Source: CALGYY01 sp963678485
GTDB lineage: Bacteria; Bacteroidota; Bacteroidia; Bacteroidales; CAIWKO01
DNA: 64,000 bases
Assembly (NCBI GenBank): GCA_963678485.1
Contig: OY782882.1
Location: 4,216,001-4,280,000, forward strand
Direction: 5' to 3'
Within the stretch, counting starts at the first letter, position 1. Every line of letters starts with the position of its first letter. Shown here piece by piece: positions 1-6,991 of the stretch. Made by a program: the position numbers and the translations under genes. The notes beneath the pieces are model-generated. The model had not been told where the DNA came from. It made no database searches and worked only from the letters and a program-made list of their open reading frames with translations.

Positions 1-160
1 TTAAAGAAGCGATAGTCAAATTGCTGATTAATTTGTCATTGCCGCCTCAGGTATGACTTTCAGCATTGGAAATATTATAATCTGTCGCTTTTTTAGACTT
101 TTTGTTAAGAACTTTGTGGACAAGGATGTTCGAAAATTTCGCAGGGTAAATAAAAAAACT

Positions 161-168
161 TATTTTTG
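161..168 (+). promoter_or_regulatory. Putative -7 box for the TPR-ribH-fmt genes
   Basis: TATTTTTG matches the Bacteroidota -7 consensus TAnnTTTG and lies 21 bases before the ATG at 190. No clear TTG -33 element sits at the usual distance, so only the -7 half is supported. Confidence 0.4.
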
Positions 169-189
169 CACGTTCAAAAAAAGACCAAT

Positions 190-891
190 ATGGCGAAGAA
201 TAAGGAAAAGATTCAAAAAGCTGAAGACCGTATCGTAGCGGTTGAGAGTGCTTTAAGTAAAGGTGAGCAATTTGTTGAAAAGAATAAAAACCTCCTTTTT
301 TACATTTTACTTGGAATTTTAGTAGTGATTGGCGGATATCTGGCCTATCATAAATACGTGATGGGACCAAAAGAGAAGGAAGCGCAAGCCGCAATGTTTG
401 TTGCTGAGCACTATTTTGAAGTTGATTCCTTAAATATTGCGTTGAATGGTGATCAGGCAAATATGGGATTCCTTGATATTATTGATCAGTATGGTTCTAC
501 CAAATCTGGTAACCTTGCCCAATATTATGCTGGTATCTGTTATTTACGTTTAGGTCAGTTCGACAATGCCATTGCCAGCCTTAAGGAATTTAGTTCCGAT
601 GATAAAATTATTCAACCTATGGCACTTGGTGCTATTGGAGATGCCTATCTGGAATTGAACGATAATACAAATGCACTGGTTTATTATATGAAAGCTGTTG
701 ATGCCCAGAGCAACGATTTTACTGCTCCTATGTTTTTAATGAAAGCAGCCTGGGTTCATGAACTGAATGGTGATTATACCAAAGCACTTGAGCTTTATAC
801 CAAAATCAAAAAGGAACATTTCAAGAGCTTCGAAGCACGCGATGTTGACAAATACATTGCTCGTGCAACAGCCCTTGCAGGCCAAAAATAA
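190..891 (+). CDS. TPR-repeat inner-membrane protein (YfgM-like)
   Basis: A 233-residue protein with a charged N-terminal segment, one transmembrane helix around residues 32-55, and then TPR-like helices (YYAGICYLRLGQFDNAIASL and two later copies) predicted to face the periplasm. The architecture resembles YfgM-type tetratricopeptide proteins that associate with the Sec translocon; that role is inferred from the family and not visible here. An in-frame ATG at 166 would start inside the promoter region, so the ATG at 190 (MAKNKEK) is preferred. It ends 4 bases before ribH, an adjacency I recall as common in Bacteroidota, so the two are probably co-transcribed. Confidence 0.8.
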   Translation: MAKNKEKIQKAEDRIVAVESALSKGEQFVEKNKNLLFYILLGILVVIGGYLAYHKYVMGPKEKEAQAAMFVAEHYFEVDSLNIALNGDQANMGFLDIIDQYGSTKSGNLAQYYAGICYLRLGQFDNAIASLKEFSSDDKIIQPMALGAIGDAYLELNDNTNALVYYMKAVDAQSNDFTAPMFLMKAAWVHELNGDYTKALELYTKIKKEHFKSFEARDVDKYIARATALAGQK

Positions 892-895
892 TGCT

Positions 896-1417
896 ATGGC
901 ATCAAAGAAAAAGAATCTATCACAACAAAAGAAACCCGTCCTGAAAAAGACGGGTTCTTTGCATATAGGCATCGTGGTTTCTGAATGGAACGAAGAGGTT
1001 ACCTACGCACTGAGAGATGCAGCTATCGAAACTCTGGTTGAATGCGGTATTCTGAAAAAGAATATTCATGTGCATGAAGTGCCGGGTAGTTTTGAATTGC
1101 CGGGAGGTGCACAAATCCTTATGCGGAATCTTCCATTGTCGGCCGTCATTTGTCTGGGTTGTGTGATACAGGGCGAGACACGCCATTTTGAATTTATCTC
1201 TCAGGCCGTGGCTCAGGGAATTATGAACCTGGGAATTCAGGAAGAAATTCCGGTGATTTTTGGAGTTCTCACTACCGACACTTATCAGCAAGCTGTGGAT
1301 CGTGCCGGAGGAAAGCATGGAAACAAAGGAGTGGAAGCGGCTGTTGCTGCTGTCAAAATGATTCAACTCAGCGATAAGCTTTACGATAGTTTTGATTTCG
1401 ACGCATTCACAAAATAA
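896..1417 (+). CDS. ribH: 6,7-dimethyl-8-ribityllumazine synthase
   Basis: Lumazine synthase condenses 5-amino-6-ribitylaminouracil with 3,4-dihydroxy-2-butanone 4-phosphate in the penultimate step of riboflavin synthesis. The 173-residue product shows all expected motifs: SEWN (residues 29-32, substrate aromatic), PGSFELP (63-69), GETRHFEF with the catalytic His97, FGVLTT (122-127) and AGGKHGNKG near the C-terminus. The first 20 residues are a Lys-rich extension before the conserved beta strand. The ATG at 896 follows the upstream TPR stop by 4 bases and is taken as the start. Length and motifs are typical of an icosahedral-type enzyme; no other rib gene lies nearby. Confidence 0.96.
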   Translation: MASKKKNLSQQKKPVLKKTGSLHIGIVVSEWNEEVTYALRDAAIETLVECGILKKNIHVHEVPGSFELPGGAQILMRNLPLSAVICLGCVIQGETRHFEFISQAVAQGIMNLGIQEEIPVIFGVLTTDTYQQAVDRAGGKHGNKGVEAAVAAVKMIQLSDKLYDSFDFDAFTK

Positions 1418-1447
1418 TTCATTGCTCAACTAAAAATATTGTATCCC

Positions 1448-2422
1448 ATGGGTAGTTCGTTACGGTGTATCTTTATGGGGACGCCTGAGATTGCTGTGGC
1501 ATCGCTGAATGCCATGATACAGGCCGGTTACAAACCTATTGCTGTGGTAACCACTCCTGATAAGGCTGCGGGTCGGGGATTAAAAATCCGTACCTCAGCA
1601 GTGAAAGATGCAGTTGTACCTTTAAACATACCTATACTTCAACCAGACGACCTGAGAGCTCCTGAATTTCTTCAGGCGATCAAAGACCTTGCTCCGGATG
1701 TTATCGTCGTGGTGGCCTTCCGAAAGCTCCCTGTCGAGCTGTTGAGAATCCCCACACGAGGTGCTTTTAACCTGCACGCTTCCTTGTTACCTCAATACCG
1801 CGGTGCTGCTCCCATTCAATGGGCGATTATCAACGGTGAGTCAGAAAGTGGTGTGACAACCTTTTTGCTGGATGAAAATATCGATACAGGTAAAATCATT
1901 TACCAGGACAAAGTGAAAATTACCGAAGAAATGACTGGTGGTGAGTTGCATGATATACTAATGGAAATCGGCGCTAAACTTGTTGTTAAGACATTAAATG
2001 CATTTGAATCGTACGATATCACTGCAATTGAACAATCTGAATTGAATAAAAGCATTGATATCATTAGAAAAGCACCTAAACTTAATAAGGAAAACTGTCG
2101 AATTTCATGGTCATTACCCGTGAAAAAAATTAACAATTTCATTAGGGGTTTATGTCCGTATCCGGGTGCTTTTACTATTTTAGTTTCACCCGCAAATCAA
2201 CGATATTATATCAAAGTGTTAACAACTGCTTATGAAGAGTCCTTAGATGTTATCCAAATTGGCAGCGTTGAAACTGACGGTATATCATATCTTCGGATAG
2301 GTGCATTGGATGGATATGTCTATTTCAGGCAGGTTCAGCTCGAGGGAAAACGAATCATGAACATTGACGAATTACTCAGAGGTTTTAAAATGATTGGGGC
2401 TTGGTATGTGGCGAATCCGTGA
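1448..2422 (+). CDS. fmt: Methionyl-tRNA formyltransferase
   Basis: Transfers a formyl group from 10-formyl-THF to initiator Met-tRNA. The 324-residue protein has the formyltransferase N-terminal domain with FNLHASLLPQYRGAAP (Asn108, His110) and Asp146 in LDENIDTGK, equivalent to the catalytic Asn/His/Asp of E. coli Fmt, followed by the C-terminal OB-like tRNA-binding domain (NNFIRGLCPYPGAF). The ATG at 1448 puts the N-terminus exactly in register with the family (MGSSLRCIFMGTPEIA); a TTG nine bases upstream is less likely. It follows ribH by 30 bases on the same strand. No peptide deformylase gene is adjacent. Confidence 0.96.
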   Translation: MGSSLRCIFMGTPEIAVASLNAMIQAGYKPIAVVTTPDKAAGRGLKIRTSAVKDAVVPLNIPILQPDDLRAPEFLQAIKDLAPDVIVVVAFRKLPVELLRIPTRGAFNLHASLLPQYRGAAPIQWAIINGESESGVTTFLLDENIDTGKIIYQDKVKITEEMTGGELHDILMEIGAKLVVKTLNAFESYDITAIEQSELNKSIDIIRKAPKLNKENCRISWSLPVKKINNFIRGLCPYPGAFTILVSPANQRYYIKVLTTAYEESLDVIQIGSVETDGISYLRIGALDGYVYFRQVQLEGKRIMNIDELLRGFKMIGAWYVANP

Positions 2423-2466
2423 ACAAAATGCGCTGAAACACCATAAAAACGGGCTTAGTTTTTAAC

Positions 2467-2502
2467 AAAACCCCTATTTTATCAACAATTTGGGGGTTTT
2501 TA
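2467..2502 (+). terminator. Probable intrinsic terminator after fmt
   Basis: AAAACCCC (2467-2474) can pair with GGGGTTTT (2493-2500) across an 18-base loop and runs into a T tract. The long loop makes it weaker than the HU terminator, but the position between fmt and the HU promoter fits. Confidence 0.5.
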
Positions 2503-2513
2503 CGATGAAACAC

Positions 2514-2543
2514 TTGCATTGCGGTTATAAATGCTTATCTTTG
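2514..2543 (+). promoter_or_regulatory. Predicted housekeeping-sigma promoter of the HU gene
   Basis: TTG at 2514-2516, a 19-base spacer, then TATCTTTG at 2536-2543 exactly matches the Bacteroidota pattern TTG-N19-TAnnTTTG. It lies 50 bases upstream of the HU start codon, consistent with strong expression of a nucleoid protein. Confidence 0.75.
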
Positions 2544-2592
2544 TTGCAGTTTTATTAACAATCAATTGTTTTACTAACAAAAATCGTTTAAA

Positions 2593-2865
2593 ATGAACAA
2601 AGCACAGTTAATTGAAGCAATGGCTGCTGAAGCCAAATTGACAAAGGCAGATGCCAAGAAAGCTCTCGACGCTTTCGTAGTTGCAACTTCTAAAGCCCTG
2701 AAAAAAGGCGAACGCGTTGCTCTCGTTGGTTTTGGTTCTTTCTCTATTGCCAAAAGGGCAGCCCGCAAAGGCCGTAACCCACAAACAGGCAAAGTTATCA
2801 GCATTGCTGCTAAGAAAGTTGTAAAATTCAAAGCCGGCGCTGACCTGACCAAAAAGGTTAAGTAA
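2593..2865 (+). CDS. HU-family DNA-binding protein
   Basis: A 90-residue histone-like nucleoid protein that binds and bends DNA as a dimer. The full HU fold is present: N-terminal helices (MNKAQLIEAMAAEAKLTKAD), the signature GFGSF at about residues 46-50, then the beta-arm with RKGRNPQTGK containing the intercalating Pro, and a basic C-terminal helix. Length is standard. It has its own promoter (2514-2543) and terminator (2885-2915), so it is a monocistronic gene. Confidence 0.97.
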   Translation: MNKAQLIEAMAAEAKLTKADAKKALDAFVVATSKALKKGERVALVGFGSFSIAKRAARKGRNPQTGKVISIAAKKVVKFKAGADLTKKVK

Positions 2866-2884
2866 CATTGTTTCGTGCTAAAGC

Positions 2885-2915
2885 AAAGTCCCGGTCACAC
2901 CGGGACTTTTTTTTT
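2885..2915 (+). terminator. Intrinsic terminator of the HU gene
   Basis: An 11-bp perfect stem (AAAGTCCCGGT with ACCGGGACTTT) with a 3-base loop is followed directly by a T tract. It lies 20 bases past the HU stop codon. Confidence 0.9.
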
Positions 2916-3074
2916 GTTATTTTGCAGCACCAAGGTTGAATCAACGTGCTTCAAATAGAATAGTTGCAGTTTTTTCTAGTTGGACTATCTTGCATTCAAT
3001 CATTGTATATAACCAACCAAGCGTATTAGCCTATTTTAAGATCATAAAATCTTTAACCATCAATCGATTTTACC

Positions 3075-3770
3075 ATGATCAGCGATAAACAACATTATCT
3101 GAGCTACCTTAGTGAACTGATCACTCCAGAGCGCATGCAACGCATGCAGGAAGTGCTCGCGATGCGCACTCGTCACCTTACCGTTGTTCTGGAAGATATC
3201 TATCAGCACCACAATGCTAGTGCAGTGCTGCGTTCATGCGATTGCTTCGGCATTATGGATGTCCATGTAATCGACCATAAGCAAGCCTTTCAAATAAATC
3301 CGGATATCGCGTTGGGCTCTTCAAAATGGCTCAATCAGAAAATATATAATAAGGAAGTTGATAACACAAGCGCCTGCTTCCAACAGCTGAGAAATCAGGG
3401 TTATCGCATTGTTGCTACTGGTCCGCATAAGGATGACTGCCTTCTGCATGAACTCGACATCACTCAAAAGACCGCACTGGTCTTTGGCAACGAACTCGAC
3501 GGCCTTAGTCAGCTCGCGCTCGAACAAGCCGACGCCTATGTAAAGATACCCATGGTAGGATTCACCGAAAGCCTCAATATATCGGTGTCAGCAGCAGTAT
3601 GTATGAGCGCATTGTCGGCCCGACTTCGCAATTCTCCCATCAATTGGGCACTTCCTGAGGATGAACGTCTTGATATTCTTATTCAATGGGTTAAAAACAC
3701 CTTGAAATATCCCGAACAAGTAGAAAAAGAATATATTTTACGAACGACAAATTCCGGTTCTGGAAATTGA
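3075..3770 (+). CDS. trmH: TrmH-like tRNA/rRNA 2'-O-ribose methyltransferase (SpoU family)
   Basis: SPOUT-class methyltransferases use a knotted C-terminal fold to bind S-adenosylmethionine and methylate a ribose 2'-OH. The 231-residue protein carries the three SpoU motifs: NASAVLRSCDCFG (about 48-60, with the catalytic Arg), LVFGNELDGLS (about 135-145), and IPMVGFTESLNISVSA (about 156-171). The N-terminal segment RMQRMQEVLAMRTRHLTVVLE resembles TrmH, which modifies G18 of tRNA, more than the L30e-containing RlmB; the precise substrate is inferred. It stands alone between the HU terminator and thx. Confidence 0.85.
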   Translation: MISDKQHYLSYLSELITPERMQRMQEVLAMRTRHLTVVLEDIYQHHNASAVLRSCDCFGIMDVHVIDHKQAFQINPDIALGSSKWLNQKIYNKEVDNTSACFQQLRNQGYRIVATGPHKDDCLLHELDITQKTALVFGNELDGLSQLALEQADAYVKIPMVGFTESLNISVSAAVCMSALSARLRNSPINWALPEDERLDILIQWVKNTLKYPEQVEKEYILRTTNSGSGN

Positions 3771-3784
3771 TATGTATTTTTTAC

Positions 3785-3792
3785 TATCTTTG
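3785..3792 (+). promoter_or_regulatory. Putative -7 box for thx
   Basis: TATCTTTG matches TAnnTTTG and lies 35 bases before the thx ATG. The best upstream TTG (3767-3769) gives a short 15-base spacer, so the -33 assignment is unsure. Confidence 0.45.
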
Positions 3793-3827
3793 CCAATCTA
3801 AAAATTTCATCGAAAAATAGTTTATTT

Positions 3828-4193
3828 ATGGGAAAAGGAGATAAGAAAACCAAGAAGGGTAAAATTATTATGGGAAGCTACGGTGTAAGCAGATCCCAGC
3901 GCCCGAAAAAAGTGGTATTTACTAAGAAAGTTGTTGAAACCGCTACAAAAAAAACTGCCAAAGCTGAAGTAAAATCTGCAGAGGTAGACGTAAATGAGGT
4001 TAATGCTGTTGAATCAGCCGATGCAAAACCCAAAAAAACCAAGAAAGTCGCTGAAGGCGCTTCAGAACCTAAGAAAGCCCCCAAGAAGGAAGTAACCGAC
4101 GAAGGTGATTCCAAACCAAAGGCAAAGAAAACCACCACTAAGAAAGCCGAAGACGAAGCTCCTCAACAAGATCTTTTTACTGAGGAAAAGTAA
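3828..4193 (+). CDS. 30S ribosomal protein Thx with a long low-complexity tail
   Basis: The N-terminal 28 residues (starting MGKGDKKTKKGKI, then GSYG and basic residues) match the small ribosomal protein Thx (bS22/bTHX), which lies in the head of the 30S subunit. Family members are typically only a few dozen residues long, whereas this protein has 121: the remainder is a Lys/Ala/Glu-rich, Pro-containing tail with repeated KK-T-KK blocks, reminiscent of histone H1-like tails and probably disordered. The gene stops 5 bases before the convergent murD2-like gene. The tail could bind rRNA or nucleic acid, but that is inference. Confidence 0.75.
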   Translation: MGKGDKKTKKGKIIMGSYGVSRSQRPKKVVFTKKVVETATKKTAKAEVKSAEVDVNEVNAVESADAKPKKTKKVAEGASEPKKAPKKEVTDEGDSKPKAKKTTTKKAEDEAPQQDLFTEEK

Positions 4194-4198
4194 AGCGA

Positions 4199-5566
4199 TT
4201 AAGCCATCGCTAGCTGGCGGAATGTTGCGCCACGCTCTTCAAAATTTCTGAACATATCATAACTTGCAGCCGCCGGCGAAAGCAAACAAGCTTTACCCGG
4301 CGCTGTTTGTTTTTTAGCAATAGCTACCGCCTCAGCCATATCGCTTGCAATAAATAATTTCTTTTTGAGGGGAGAATGAACGTCCAATAATTCCTTAATA
4401 CGCATTCCTGCGGCGCCCATGAATACCAGATTATCAATGGGTGCTGTACAAAGGAAGTCCACTAATCCACGGTAATCAATTCCCCGATCATACCCACCTA
4501 GCAACAAAGTGCCGATGTTTGGAATTGCAGTAACAGCGGCCATTACAGCTTCTGGTATGGTTGCGATGCTATCGTTGTAATAATGTAACCCGCCATAAAA
4601 TCCCACATACTCTAAACGATGAGCAAGGGGTTGAAATGTTCTAAGTCCTTTGGTAATGGCTGTATCTGGAATGTTGTTGAGTTTGCAGGCCGCTATGGCG
4701 AACATGCAATTTCGCTGATTGTGTATACCTTTTAATGCCGTTTCACCTTCGATTTTGTATGTCAACTCTTGGTCGCTGTTGCAGTGCCAGATTACGTTCC
4801 CTTCTTTTAGGTAACAAGAAATACCCGATTGAATACTACTACCAATCGTTACGCAATGACCCGTCATAGTCTGCTTCTGCACATATTCCATCACGGTTTT
4901 TTCTTCATAAGGGTAGATGAAAAAATCGTTCTTTCCCTGATGCCGCATGATGTTCAGCTTTGCGCCAAAATACTCTTCTTTTGAATTGTAATGATCCAGA
5001 TGCTCTTCAAATAAATTCAGCAATATCGCAGTATGCGGAGAATAGCGTATTTGCTGAAGTTGATGAGAAGATAACTCGTAAACAATGATTGTTCGTTTAT
5101 CAATCCTTTCGATAAGATCAAACGGAGGAATGCCAATGTTTCCGACAAGAATTACATTTTCGGTCGATTGCTTTACAATGTGATATATCAAACTCGATGT
5201 AGTGCTTTTTCCCTTCGTTCCTGTGATTCCAATGATTTGAGATGAAAATGCACGAATGAATAATTCGGTCTGTGATGTAATGCTATCTTCGGAAAGGCCT
5301 TCCAGTAAAGAAAAGGGGAGCCCCGGCGTTTTTATAATTAAGTCGAACGAGGATAAATCTCTCAAATAGTTTTCGGCTGTCAGTACATTTATTGTTCGGT
5401 CGTTCAGCAAAGGATGCTTTGTAATATCCGGCGATTTGTCAGCAATGCTTATCTGCGAATCAGGAAGAATGCGACTTAGCAAACGAAATGTAGATTGCCC
5501 TTCTGCACCAAATCCAAGAATGCAAACATGTTTATTTCCAATATATGATTTGATTCGCTCAAGCAT
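4199..5566 (-). CDS. murD2: Mur ligase, MurD2-like (UDP-MurNAc-L-Ala: glutamate ligase)
   Basis: A 455-residue Mur ligase with an N-terminal nucleotide fold (LGFGAEGQS, 17-24), the ATP-binding loop GTKGKST (116-122), the central ELSSHQLQ and EEHLDHY motifs and a C-terminal ligase domain. By family it adds glutamate to UDP-MurNAc-L-Ala in the cytoplasm. Its start codon overlaps the stop of the upstream MurL-like gene by 8 bases, implying coupled translation. In Xanthomonas a MurD2 paralogue adds L-Glu and MurL epimerises the product; the same pairing here favours MurD2 over classical MurD (D-Glu adding). Sequence alone cannot prove L-Glu specificity. Confidence 0.72.
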   Translation of the reverse strand: MLERIKSYIGNKHVCILGFGAEGQSTFRLLSRILPDSQISIADKSPDITKHPLLNDRTINVLTAENYLRDLSSFDLIIKTPGLPFSLLEGLSEDSITSQTELFIRAFSSQIIGITGTKGKSTTSSLIYHIVKQSTENVILVGNIGIPPFDLIERIDKRTIIVYELSSHQLQQIRYSPHTAILLNLFEEHLDHYNSKEEYFGAKLNIMRHQGKNDFFIYPYEEKTVMEYVQKQTMTGHCVTIGSSIQSGISCYLKEGNVIWHCNSDQELTYKIEGETALKGIHNQRNCMFAIAACKLNNIPDTAITKGLRTFQPLAHRLEYVGFYGGLHYYNDSIATIPEAVMAAVTAIPNIGTLLLGGYDRGIDYRGLVDFLCTAPIDNLVFMGAAGMRIKELLDVHSPLKKKLFIASDMAEAVAIAKKQTAPGKACLLSPAAASYDMFRNFEERGATFRQLAMA

Positions 5567-6935
5567 TTAAGGCTTCTTTTATTAATGAGAGGTAGGTTGC
5601 TGATAAATAATGATGCTCATCATATCGATGTAATAAAGCATCAATTTCAGCAACAGAATATACTGGACATTTTTTATGTTGCTCGTAATGCTTCAGCAAT
5701 GCGGGAAGCAGCTTACGTTTTTTTGCAATCAACTGAAGTGAGAGATTTACTTCATCTATTGTTCCTATACATTCAAATGGTTTGTTCTCAGATATCCCGG
5801 CCAATTCATCGAAATATCCCTGCATTGATAGATCATCCAGCAAGTCACGGCCGAAGATTGTGCACATTTGATCCTCCTCTATAAAGGGAGATAAAATAAT
5901 AAATGCAAACAGGCACTTCGCACAGACACCGCACCAACTATCGGTTTTGCTTCCTGCATTACAGCTCTTGAAATACCCGAAATACTTTGGGTAGCGACTA
6001 AACACAGAGGCAATCTGTATTTCCTGCAATGGCCTGAGAAACGAAAAATAACTCAGGTCTTTACTGATGTATGAATTTATATAATTCCTTAAATCCGTCT
6101 CGAATTCGAAGGATTTGCTGTATTGATGGTTGATTTGTGTTCCTTTGATGGTTGCCTCATTGGCACTGCCCTCGTTCGAAAGCGCAATGTCATTGTATCC
6201 TGCAAGACAAGCTGCCAAAAGTGTGGTAAAGCCCAGCAATGCTGAGAATGGAGTATGTCCGTTGAGATAACCTTGCTCATTCAGTCTTAGTAGCGCAGTG
6301 TCTAAAGCCCGCATCACCACAATACATTCATCGAGATCAAAACCCGCAATCTCTGAGGTGCGTATCGTTGCTCCTCTGGGGTTAATGATGAAAGGACGAA
6401 AGGGAATGCCCCCTTTTTTTAGTAATTCAAGCGTTACCACCGAATCTTTTCCGCCTCCGACGGGCAATAACGTGCCTGTGCCTACTCTACTGGATAATGA
6501 TTGTACAGCAAGTGAGCTTGCTACATTGATGGTCATGAAATCATCCAAGTTGGGCGTGATATCATTCAAATAAAAGAATTCGCCCAGTCCATGAAAGTAA
6601 AGTTTTTTCCACCATGCGATTTGTGCCTCATCAAGAACGTGCGGTTCGATGATGACTGTAGGAGCACAAGTGGTTTTCCAATAACTCACCAGTTCAACCA
6701 TCCCAATATGAAAAACCAAATTGTCAAGTTCCGCAGCGGTCAGGTTTGCCGTTGAAAGAAAGCTCCTTTCGAGAACCTTGATGGTCGGATGAAAACGAAC
6801 AAGTCCTGGTATTTCGAAATCATATTCCACGCTCAGCCCATGTGCCGTCGTATGCACGGAATATCCGTGATAAACAAAGACTGCATGCTGTTTTCGCAGA
6901 CGATCATATTCTGCTTGCCGATGACTTGGTTTCAA
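5559..6935 (-). CDS. murL: MurL-like UDP-MurNAc-L-Ala-L-Glu epimerase
   Basis: A 458-residue soluble protein with a PP-loop-like ATP motif (GGGKDS, 160-165) and a Cys cluster CGVCAKC (about 325-331). These features and the partner Mur ligase match MurL, which epimerises the terminal L-Glu of UDP-MurNAc-L-Ala-L-Glu to D-Glu using ATP, so that cells can dispense with glutamate racemase. The only plausible start is a TTG at 6935: an in-frame stop lies 21 bases upstream and the next internal Met is near residue 79. A -7-like TAACTTTG sits only 14 bases before the TTG, so the transcript would be nearly leaderless. The name rests on recognition of family features, not a search. Confidence 0.72.
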   Translation of the reverse strand: MKPSHRQAEYDRLRKQHAVFVYHGYSVHTTAHGLSVEYDFEIPGLVRFHPTIKVLERSFLSTANLTAAELDNLVFHIGMVELVSYWKTTCAPTVIIEPHVLDEAQIAWWKKLYFHGLGEFFYLNDITPNLDDFMTINVASSLAVQSLSSRVGTGTLLPVGGGKDSVVTLELLKKGGIPFRPFIINPRGATIRTSEIAGFDLDECIVVMRALDTALLRLNEQGYLNGHTPFSALLGFTTLLAACLAGYNDIALSNEGSANEATIKGTQINHQYSKSFEFETDLRNYINSYISKDLSYFSFLRPLQEIQIASVFSRYPKYFGYFKSCNAGSKTDSWCGVCAKCLFAFIILSPFIEEDQMCTIFGRDLLDDLSMQGYFDELAGISENKPFECIGTIDEVNLSLQLIAKKRKLLPALLKHYEQHKKCPVYSVAEIDALLHRYDEHHYLSATYLSLIKEALNA

Positions 6936-6948
6936 TGTGTTTTTTTTG

Positions 6949-6956
6949 CAAAGTTA
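6949..6956 (-). promoter_or_regulatory. Putative -7 box for murL-murD2
   Basis: On the minus strand TAACTTTG matches TAnnTTTG. It ends 14 bases before the TTG start of the murL-like gene, predicting a very short leader. No TTG is seen at the -33 position. Confidence 0.45.
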
Positions 6957-6991
6957 ATACGAATAGCTGAGCCGCGTCACATCTGCATTTC

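Noticed and set aside
47..460. Minus-strand gene at the left edge
   Set aside because: It overlaps the TPR gene and its promoter on the other strand, has no recognisable motif, and reads as a shadow.
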